Assembly (NCBI RefSeq): GCF_019977235.1
Contig: NZ_AP024646.1
Span: 1-64,000, forward strand
DNA length: 64,000 nucleotides
Direction: 5' to 3'
Origin: Arthrobacter sp. StoSoilB5
GTDB lineage: Bacteria > Actinomycetota > Actinomycetes > Actinomycetales > Micrococcaceae
Below, piece by piece: positions 57,639-64,000 of this stretch. A program made the translations under genes and the position numbers. Below the pieces are notes generated by a model. That model saw only the letters and a program-made list of their open reading frames with translations, was not told where the DNA came from and made no database searches. Each line of letters opens with the position of its first letter. Position 1 is the first letter of the stretch.

Positions 57639-58166
57639 ATGAAGGACCACGACCCCTACGCCTCGGCGCCCGTGCCCGAATTACAGGTCACGAGCGAGTC
57701 ATTCCGCGATGGTGAAACCTTGGGTCCCGATCAGCGGAGCGGAATTCTAGGCGCCGGCGGCAAGGACATCTCTCCACAGCTGAGCTGGAGCGGAGCTCCT
57801 GACGGAACGAGGAGTTTCGCAGTCACAATGCTGGATCCGGATGCTCCGGATCCTGGAGGGTTCTGGCATTGGGCTGTGCTCAATATTCCCCCCGAGGTGT
57901 CAAGTCTTCCGGCCGGTTCCGGTGGCCAGGACGGTCACGCCCTGCCCGCCGGTGCCTTCCAGTTAAAGAACGACGGCGGCCGCGCCGGCTACCTTGGGGC
58001 GGCCGCACCGAAGGGGCATGGGCCTCATCGGTACATAGTGGCCGTACATGCCTTGGATGTGGAGGACCTGGGCGTACCAAAGAATTCCGAAGCGCGCATA
58101 CTTGCCTCAGCCCTTCCGGCGCATACCTTGGCGCGGGGAACCATTACGGGCATGTTCGAACGTTAG
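57639..58166 (+). CDS. YbhB/YbcL family PEBP protein
   Basis: A 175-residue phosphatidylethanolamine-binding-like protein. The ligand pocket signature MLDPDAPDPGGFWHWAV and the GPHRYIVAVHAL segment are present. No signal peptide is visible, so it is cytoplasmic. Its function in bacteria is unclear. Confidence 0.9.
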   Translation: MKDHDPYASAPVPELQVTSESFRDGETLGPDQRSGILGAGGKDISPQLSWSGAPDGTRSFAVTMLDPDAPDPGGFWHWAVLNIPPEVSSLPAGSGGQDGHALPAGAFQLKNDGGRAGYLGAAAPKGHGPHRYIVAVHALDVEDLGVPKNSEARILASALPAHTLARGTITGMFER

Positions 58167-58204
58167 CGGCGGCATTTGGGTTCTCAACAGCCACGTAGAC
58201 TGAC

Positions 58205-59017
58205 ATGATGCGGCTCGTAGCAAGTGATATTGACGGCACCATCCTCGGTCATGACGGCAAGATCAGTGATCGAACCGTCAAGGCCTTCAAAGCATGCCGG
58301 GACGCCGGGGTGGAACTTGTGTTCGTCACCGGCCGGCCGCCGCGTTGGCTGTACCCGCTCCAGGAGCAACTTGGGCACAGCGGCATCGTGATCTGTTCCA
58401 ACGGCGCAGTGGTCTGGGATCTGGAAACTGAGAAGCCCATTTCCTCGTGCACATTGGACGTCGAATCCATTTTCGAGGCGCGGCGCATCATAAAGTCCCT
58501 CCGGCCGGATGCCTTATTCGCCGTGGAAACTCTGACGGGTTTTCAGCTGGAGCCTGGCTTCATAGAGAACGAAACCAGCGAGCTGATTGCCGAATTCACT
58601 CCCGCACCGTTGGCCCAGACGCTGGCTGCGGATGACGCCGTCGTGAAGTTCCTGGCGATAACCCGCAAAGGGACACCGGACGAATTCCTTGCCGAGGTTC
58701 AGCCCGCCGTTGCCCACTTGGTCAGCACCACGCACTCGGCACCGAGAACCGCAATGCTTGAGATGTCCGTTCCCGGCATCAACAAGGCCGTCACACTCGC
58801 CAAATACGCAGAGTCTCTGGGGATCGGGGCTGCTGACGTGGTGGCCTTCGGGGACATGCCGAATGACATCGAGATGCTCCGCTGGGCCGGCCACGGTTAC
58901 GCGATGGCCAGTGGCCATCCGGAAGCGATCCTCGCCGCGGGGCAGCAGGCGCCGCACTTCGACGACGACGGCGTGGCCCAGATCCTCGAGGCGAAACTGA
59001 CGGAGCAGACGGTCTAA
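58205..59017 (+). CDS. HAD-superfamily (Cof-type) hydrolase
   Basis: A 270-residue phosphatase of the Cof subfamily. Motif I is ASDIDGTILGHDGK; the acidic motif IV is VVAFGDMPNDIEML. A cap domain lies between about 85 and 190. Probably dephosphorylates sugar phosphates or a cofactor precursor; exact substrate unknown. ATG at 58205 or 58208. Confidence 0.88.
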   Translation: MMRLVASDIDGTILGHDGKISDRTVKAFKACRDAGVELVFVTGRPPRWLYPLQEQLGHSGIVICSNGAVVWDLETEKPISSCTLDVESIFEARRIIKSLRPDALFAVETLTGFQLEPGFIENETSELIAEFTPAPLAQTLAADDAVVKFLAITRKGTPDEFLAEVQPAVAHLVSTTHSAPRTAMLEMSVPGINKAVTLAKYAESLGIGAADVVAFGDMPNDIEMLRWAGHGYAMASGHPEAILAAGQQAPHFDDDGVAQILEAKLTEQTV

Positions 59018-59024
59018 CCGTGCA

Positions 59025-59891
59025 TCACGGGTGACGTATACCCTGGCCTGCCAGCACGGCGCGGTAGCCCTCAACATACGTGGGGAAGGCGAACTCGAAT
59101 CCAGTCTCGCGCAGTCGCTGGTTGGAGCAGCGTTTGTCACCGGGGCCGGGATTGGACGCGGTGTCTTCCACTGCGGTTGGTGGTTCCGGGTTTCCCAATT
59201 CCAGGGCCAAGAACCGCATGACGTCACCCATCTCGGCTGCGTGGTCGTCCACGCCCACGTAGACCTGATCAGGGTCCTGCTCCATAGTGGCGAGGTGCAC
59301 GATCATGGCCGCGGCGTCGTCCCTGTGAACTCGGTTTGTGTGCCGGGGCTGCGCCGGTATCACGGCTTGGCCGGACAGGACCTGGCTGATCAGTCGTGTT
59401 CGTCCTGGGCCATAAATGCCGCCGAGCCGCAGGACGATCGGTTGAGTCCTCGTCCCGCGGGTTCGGGCGAGCAGCAGATTTTCGGCCTCCACCAGCACTT
59501 TGCCGCTGAAACGCGTGGGCTCAGTGGGTGTGGTCTCGTCCACCACCGCTCCATCGGAGTCCTTGTAGACGGCGGTGGAGGAGACAAACAATATGCGTCT
59601 CGGTTCAATGGAATCGCGGTCCAAGGCGTCCAGAATATTATGCAAACCGTCTATATACGCCGCGCGGTATGCCTCCTCAGTGGACGAGTCAGCGGCGATA
59701 GACACAATAACGATCTTCACATCCGCTGGCAGGATCGGGACTCCACGTGAGAGGTCCGCATGCATGCCTCGTATTCCGGCGGGGAGCTTTTCTGGAGAGC
59801 GTCGGAGCCCGATCACATCGTGGCCCAACTCGGCGAAACGCAGTCCGGCTTCGGTTCCAAGGTCGCCGCACCCGGCAATCAACACAGTCAT
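59025..59891 (-). CDS. NAD(P)-binding epimerase/dehydratase-like protein (atypical SDR)
   Basis: A 288-residue extended-type SDR. The nucleotide-binding motif is VLIAGCGDLGTEAGLRFAEL, and SSTAVY keeps the serine of SDRs, without the classical YxxxK. It ends in a conserved GFEFAFPTYVEGYRA-type segment, as in the YeeZ-like family. The reading frame extends to 59990, but the ATG at 59891 begins directly at the fold. Confidence 0.83.
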   Translation of the reverse strand: MTVLIAGCGDLGTEAGLRFAELGHDVIGLRRSPEKLPAGIRGMHADLSRGVPILPADVKIVIVSIAADSSTEEAYRAAYIDGLHNILDALDRDSIEPRRILFVSSTAVYKDSDGAVVDETTPTEPTRFSGKVLVEAENLLLARTRGTRTQPIVLRLGGIYGPGRTRLISQVLSGQAVIPAQPRHTNRVHRDDAAAMIVHLATMEQDPDQVYVGVDDHAAEMGDVMRFLALELGNPEPPTAVEDTASNPGPGDKRCSNQRLRETGFEFAFPTYVEGYRAVLAGQGIRHP

Positions 59892-60025
59892 GCCACTAGT
59901 TTCGCAGCCCTGACCTATCCCAAAGCTGTCACTAAGTTCCCAGTCTCCATACAACCCGCGTTCAACTTGCGCCCGTAGGCTTTCAGCCACAGACCCGTTT
60001 AGCTTGTTGATTGTGTAGGGGAACC

Positions 60026-60295
60026 ATGGCCAAGCGTAGGATCAACGATTTCAACACGGCTCCATTGCGGCGCATCGAGCCGGATCACCACTGGAGGTCA
60101 CTCCGTCAGGGCGACCGCGTCAGCGTCACGCTGACGCCCGGTTACGAATCGGCCGGGGTTGTGGATGCTGGCACCGGCGACGCAACGGCAGTCTGGGTGG
60201 AGCTCGACGGCGGTCGCGGCCGCACGCTGGTGCACGTCAGTGACGGCGTGGCGATCGTTCCCCAGGAGAAGGTGACCGTTTCCGAGGAGTCGTAG
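60026..60295 (+). CDS. Small conserved protein of unknown function
   Basis: An 89-residue basic protein beginning MAKRRINDFNTAPLRRIEPD, then a beta-rich stretch (DRVSVTLTPGYESAGVVDAG, AVWVELDGGRGRTLVH). I recognise no family. It lies 13 bases before the phosphodiesterase gene, probably in one transcript. Confidence 0.6.
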   Translation: MAKRRINDFNTAPLRRIEPDHHWRSLRQGDRVSVTLTPGYESAGVVDAGTGDATAVWVELDGGRGRTLVHVSDGVAIVPQEKVTVSEES

Positions 60296-60308
60296 CGGAG
60301 CCTGCACC

Positions 60309-61106
60309 ATGGGCTACGCTACGGGTGTGACGCTGCCCTATTTCCTCCGCAAGGATGGCACTGTGGGCCCGCTGGCCTTTGCCCACAGGGGATTCTCCCT
60401 GCATGGGATGGAGAACTCCATGGCTGCGTTTGGGGCCGCGGTTGAGCTCGGCACCTTGCATCTTGAAACTGATGTACACACCACTTCAGACGGCGTGTTG
60501 CTCGTTTTCCATGATGCTTCCCTGGACCGGGTCACAGATTCGACCGGGCGTATCGCCGAGTTAACGGCAGCCGAGGTAGCCAAGGCCCGCATCGGCGGAG
60601 TGGAACCCGTGCCGACTTTTGACGATCTCGTAGCTGCGTTTCCCGATGCGCGCTTGAACCTGGACGTGAAGGACTGGAATTCCGTCATATCGACCGCTGA
60701 GGCAATCGAGAAGCACAGCATCCATGGCCGCGTCCTGGTCACGAGTTTCTCTGACCGGCGTCGTCGTGCCGTCTTGAAGCTCCTCAGCCAGCGGACGGCT
60801 TCGTCGGCTGGCACCACTTTGACCGCGCTCTTCGTACTCCTTGGCCCCGCGCTGCCGGCGGGCCTGGCCCGCAAGGTGCTCACCGGCGTCGACGCTTTCC
60901 AGGTTCCGGCCCGGTACGGTCGGTTTCCGGTGGTGACTGCCGCTTTTGTTCGCCGCGCACACCGAGTGGGCGTCCAAGTGCACGTCTGGACCATCAACGA
61001 TTCCGCAGAGATGGAACGACACCTGGACCTGGGCGTGGACGGAATCGTGTCGGATCGGCTGGACCTCCTCAAGGAAGTCCTGGTACGCCGCGGTCAGTGG
61101 GTCTAG
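60309..61106 (+). CDS. Glycerophosphodiester phosphodiesterase
   Basis: A 265-residue TIM-barrel GDPD. The active site includes H26-R27 and E35 in AFAHRGFSLHGMEN, the metal-binding LETDVHTTSDG, and VVFHD-type LLVFHDASLDR. It hydrolyses glycerophosphodiesters to sn-glycerol 3-phosphate. A GTG at 60327 is an alternative start. Cytoplasmic (no signal peptide). Confidence 0.92.
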   Translation: MGYATGVTLPYFLRKDGTVGPLAFAHRGFSLHGMENSMAAFGAAVELGTLHLETDVHTTSDGVLLVFHDASLDRVTDSTGRIAELTAAEVAKARIGGVEPVPTFDDLVAAFPDARLNLDVKDWNSVISTAEAIEKHSIHGRVLVTSFSDRRRRAVLKLLSQRTASSAGTTLTALFVLLGPALPAGLARKVLTGVDAFQVPARYGRFPVVTAAFVRRAHRVGVQVHVWTINDSAEMERHLDLGVDGIVSDRLDLLKEVLVRRGQWV

Positions 61107-61167
61107 CACTCCCAAAAAGCTCCGCCGAAGTGGCAGTTGATGACAGTCCCAGGCTGCAACATTGTCA

Positions 61168-63021
61168 TTAAGTGCCATCTGGGCGGGTTTCGATGGCGGC
61201 CGGGCGGACCTGGCTGGCCCGGATCCGCTCAAGGTCAAACTTGGGGCTGCGATCGAAGGTGAAGATGCCGTTCTTTTCCTGAAAGACGTCCGTTAGCTGG
61301 GTATAGCAATAACCGAACATGTCCGGGTTATCCAGCAGCACGCCACATAGTCCGTCGAAGCGGGCATAAAACTCCTCCTCGCTGCTGACGCGCTTGCCGT
61401 AACCCCACGACGTCGACACGTCGGTTCCCAGGCCCGGTTCAGCTGCCGCTTGCCGGACTTCGGCCTCGCTCCACCAAATGCCGCCAAATTCGGATACGAA
61501 GTACGGCTGGCCGGCATAGGGCACGGAGTAATCCTCTCCCTGCGGGTTCCGGTTCACAAACGGTTTCCCCTCCGCAAGGCCCTGCTGCTCGAGCCGGAGC
61601 CTCTCCGGATTCTGCTCGTAGGAATGGGAATCGTAAATGTCGGTTTCGCGGATGCGGTGAGAGTATCCGGAGGCATCGATGACAGGCCGCGTGGGATCGG
61701 CCAGCTTGGTGGCGAGGAACATGGCCTGAGTGACATCGTCCAAAACCGTGAGTCGATCGTGCAGGACCTGGTGCGTTTCGTTGAGGGGGCACCATCCGAT
61801 GATCGAGGGGTGGTTGAAGTCCCGCTGCAACACCTCCAGCCACTGGGCTACGAAGCTCGCTGTCGGCTTTTGGTTGTGCCCAATGGTTCCTCCTCCGGAG
61901 ACGCCCCAGTCGCCGAACTCGCCCCAGACAAGGTAGCCGAGGCGGTCTGCGTGGTAGAGGAAGCGCTCTTCGAATACCTTCTGGTGGAGTCGTGCACCGT
62001 TGAAGCCTGCGGCCATGGACAACTCGATGTCCTTGACTAGCGCGCGGTCATCAGGCGAGGTCATCAGCGACTCCGGCCAATAGCCTTGATCCAGTACCAG
62101 TCTTTGGAACACGGACTTGCCGTTGATACGAACCATCTTGCCGTCAAGAGCCACCGAACGAACTGCTGCGTAGCTGCTGACGCTGTCAGTAGCGTTGCCG
62201 GCAGCGTCCCGCACCGTCACCTCGAGGTCATAAAGGAAGGGATCCTCAATGCACCAAGGACGCAAGGATTCAGCGGGAATGCTGAGCCGCAATGTGGGCG
62301 TGAGGTCCACATCGGCCTTGACCGTGGCTTCCACCCTCACGTCGCCCTTATCGCTGAGCACGGCCGTCAGCGTGTGCCCGGCGCGGTTCTGGCTGATCGG
62401 GACCTCAAGAGTGATGCTTGAGTCGGCAAGGTTGGGGGTCATCCGGAGGCGTTTGATGTAGACCTCGGGAACAGCCTCCATCCAGACCGTCTGCCAGATT
62501 CCAGTGGTGCGGGTGTACTGGCAATGTGTGTTGTTGTACCAGGTTGCCTGCTTGCCGCGGGCCTGCGGTTCGTTCCGGGAGTCGCGGGCCCGGACAACGA
62601 TGACCGCGTCCGTGCCAGGTTCGGCCACTCCACCAAGATCAGCGGTGAAGGGGGTGAAGCCACCCCTGTGGCGGGCCACCTCAATTCCGTTGACCCAGAC
62701 GGTAGCGTCGTGATCCACGGCGCCGAAATGCAGGAGGACGTTCTGGCCAGCCCACTCCTGGGGGATGGTCACTGTACGCCGGTACCAGACGGCCTCCATG
62801 AAATCCACGTGCTCAATTCCCGAAAGCGTTGATTCCGGCGCGAACGGCACCAGGATCTCATTGGTGAGCTCGCGCTTGGCGAGGCCGCGCTCCAAACCCG
62901 AGTCACCGGCGTCGATCTCGAAACCCCAGATTCCATTGAGGTTCATCCAGTTTTTGCGGACAAGTTGGGGACGGGGATGCTCGGGCTTAGGTAGGGCCGG
63001 CATCATGTTGGGCTCTGTCAA
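61168..63021 (-). CDS. Glycoside hydrolase family 2 protein
   Basis: A 617-residue GH2 enzyme of beta-galactosidase/glucuronidase type. The sugar-binding N-domain (about 20-200) includes FMEAVWYRRTV and DHDATVWVNG. The catalytic barrel has acid/base E415 (WCPLNETHQ) and nucleophile E511 (FVSEFGGIWW). It lacks a signal peptide, so acts inside the cell. Divergent from a D-2-hydroxyacid dehydrogenase gene with a palindrome between them. Confidence 0.88.
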   Translation of the reverse strand: MTEPNMMPALPKPEHPRPQLVRKNWMNLNGIWGFEIDAGDSGLERGLAKRELTNEILVPFAPESTLSGIEHVDFMEAVWYRRTVTIPQEWAGQNVLLHFGAVDHDATVWVNGIEVARHRGGFTPFTADLGGVAEPGTDAVIVVRARDSRNEPQARGKQATWYNNTHCQYTRTTGIWQTVWMEAVPEVYIKRLRMTPNLADSSITLEVPISQNRAGHTLTAVLSDKGDVRVEATVKADVDLTPTLRLSIPAESLRPWCIEDPFLYDLEVTVRDAAGNATDSVSSYAAVRSVALDGKMVRINGKSVFQRLVLDQGYWPESLMTSPDDRALVKDIELSMAAGFNGARLHQKVFEERFLYHADRLGYLVWGEFGDWGVSGGGTIGHNQKPTASFVAQWLEVLQRDFNHPSIIGWCPLNETHQVLHDRLTVLDDVTQAMFLATKLADPTRPVIDASGYSHRIRETDIYDSHSYEQNPERLRLEQQGLAEGKPFVNRNPQGEDYSVPYAGQPYFVSEFGGIWWSEAEVRQAAAEPGLGTDVSTSWGYGKRVSSEEEFYARFDGLCGVLLDNPDMFGYCYTQLTDVFQEKNGIFTFDRSPKFDLERIRASQVRPAAIETRPDGT

Positions 63022-63094
63022 CGCATCTCCTTCAAAAGGGGAGGGGGTTCAATTTCCAGTCAATCGCATCACCGGAGAATGTGCACCCACCAGG

Positions 63095-63117
63095 TGCCGT
63101 ACTCTCTGTACGGCACT
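63095..63117. promoter_or_regulatory. Palindrome in the GH2/dehydrogenase intergenic region
   Basis: Perfect 9-base arms GTGCCGTAC / GTACGGCAC with a TCTCT spacer. It lies about 75 bases before the GH2 start and 80 bases before the dehydrogenase start, where a regulator of either or both genes could bind. No regulator gene is visible next to it. Confidence 0.55.
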
Positions 63118-63196
63118 AAATCGTCAGTCGCCGCGAAATCGGATTCCTGACGTGAGATGGTGTTTGTACCACCAGCCGCCGCGCGAGGAGATTGAC

Positions 63197-64000
63197 GTGA
63201 CGAGTTTCCGATTGGCCATCATTGATGACTATCAGCAGGTCGCCAGCGACTACGCCCCTTGGGATTCACTTCTCGACGACGGCGTGAAGGTCAGCGTTTT
63301 CAGCGCACCTTTTGTTTCGGAAGAGCAGGCTGTGGCAGCTTTGGCGCCGTTCGACATCATTGTGGCGATGCGCGAACGGACGCGCTTCCCTCGTCGCGTG
63401 CTTGAGTCATTGACCAACCTGAAACTCCTCGTGACCACGGGCATGGCCAATGCCGCGATCGACCTTGAGGCAGCGTCGGAGCGTGGCATCCTGGTGTGCG
63501 GAACGGGCGGTTCCCCGGCAGCGGCACCGGAGATGACGTGGGCGTTGCTGCTCGCTTTTGCCCGCAACCTGGTTGTGGAGGAAAACTCGCTGAGGGCAGG
63601 CGACTGGCAGACCGCCGTCGGGTTTGAACTCGAAGGCAAGACGCTGGGAATCGTCGGCCTTGGCAAGATTGGGAAGCGGATTGCGGGCTACGCGAAAGCC
63701 TTTGGCATGGATGTTCTGGCGTGGAGCCAGAACCTCACTGCGGAGTCGGCCGAGGCTGCCGGTGCCCGAAAGGTGAGCAAGGAGGAGCTGTTCCGGGAGT
63801 CCGACGTCGTGACCTTGCACCTGCGGCTGTCCGAGCGGACGGAGGGCGTCGTAGGTGCGGAAGAATTGAGGCTCCTGGGTCCCGAAGGCGTACTCGTCAA
63901 TACCGCCCGCGGGCCACTGGTGGACGAGGCCGCGCTGATTCGTGCACTGGAGGAAGGCTGGATACGTGGCGCTGCCATGGACGTCTTTGACGAGGAGCCT
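63197..64000 (+). CDS. D-2-hydroxyacid dehydrogenase, 3' end beyond the window
   Basis: The open frame runs to the window edge, giving 268 residues of an incomplete protein. The GTG start follows GAGGAG. The nucleotide-binding domain is GKTLGIVGLGKIGKR, with the conserved Arg in LVNTARGPLVDE and the motif DVFDEEP at the edge. Family members reduce 2-keto acids with NAD(P)H. The catalytic His and C-terminus lie outside the window. Confidence 0.88.
   Translation, partial: MTSFRLAIIDDYQQVASDYAPWDSLLDDGVKVSVFSAPFVSEEQAVAALAPFDIIVAMRERTRFPRRVLESLTNLKLLVTTGMANAAIDLEAASERGILVCGTGGSPAAAPEMTWALLLAFARNLVVEENSLRAGDWQTAVGFELEGKTLGIVGLGKIGKRIAGYAKAFGMDVLAWSQNLTAESAEAAGARKVSKEELFRESDVVTLHLRLSERTEGVVGAEELRLLGPEGVLVNTARGPLVDEAALIRALEEGWIRGAAMDVFDEEP

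Overview
The window looks like the replication-origin region of a high-GC actinobacterium of the Micrococcaceae, most like Arthrobacter/Paenarthrobacter. It opens at base 1 with dnaA and carries the conserved actinobacterial order dnaA-dnaN-gnd-recF-dciA-gyrB-gyrA-DUF3566-tRNA-Ile-DLW-39-tRNA-Ala. Further on comes the equally conserved block of cyclophilin, rhomboid, crgA, class E sortase, trpG/pabA and the minus-strand cell-wall signalling operon fhaA-fhaB-pstP-rodA-pbpA-pknA-pknB. The genus call is inferred from gene order and protein character; no database search was run. I see no insertion sequence, prophage, CRISPR array or rRNA.

Layout. 1-12.2 kb: replication and topology core on the plus strand, with oriC (DnaA boxes plus an AT-rich stretch) between dnaA and dnaN. 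12.3-20.3 kb: secreted GH84 hexosaminidase, EamA transporter, GT2 glycosyltransferase, an 11-residue-repeat membrane protein, cyclophilin, rhomboid protease, GyrI-like protein, then about 0.74 kb without a gene but packed with DnaA boxes. 20.4-23.5 kb: a minus-strand alkylation-damage repair cluster (methyltransferase, ECF sigma factor, second methyltransferase, AlkB, Tag) whose first four genes overlap by 1-4 bases. 23.5-35.1 kb: cell division and Ser/Thr kinase block. 35.5-64 kb: catabolic and accessory genes, many paired with their own regulator and a visible palindromic operator: GntR with an enolase-superfamily sugar-acid dehydratase, TetR with putrescine-type amine oxidase, GntR with a 5-oxoprolinase-like/biotin carboxylase operon, LacI with an alditol oxidase, then a sulfate permease with a RelA/SpoT-domain synthetase, kinases, hydrolases, a GH2 glycosidase and a D-2-hydroxyacid dehydrogenase cut by the window end.

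How genes work together. DnaA, the clamp, RecF, DciA and gyrase serve initiation and fork progression. PknA/PknB, PstP and the two FHA proteins form a phosphorylation circuit controlling RodA/PbpA peptidoglycan synthesis, with CrgA and sortase nearby. The alkylation cluster combines direct reversal (two MGMTs, AlkB) and base excision (Tag) with an embedded sigma factor that probably drives it. The pxpA/MFS/pxpBC/biotin-carboxylase genes look like an uptake and ATP-dependent ring-opening pathway for a lactam or amide.

Best leads: a second dense DnaA-box cluster at 19651-20324, with more perfect boxes than oriC; the sigma-factor-containing alkylation repair operon, including a Tag lacking the zinc-snap residues; the split urea-carboxylase-like operon at 43.9-49.5 kb; and clean operator palindromes at 37557, 39218, 43827, 50883 and 63095.
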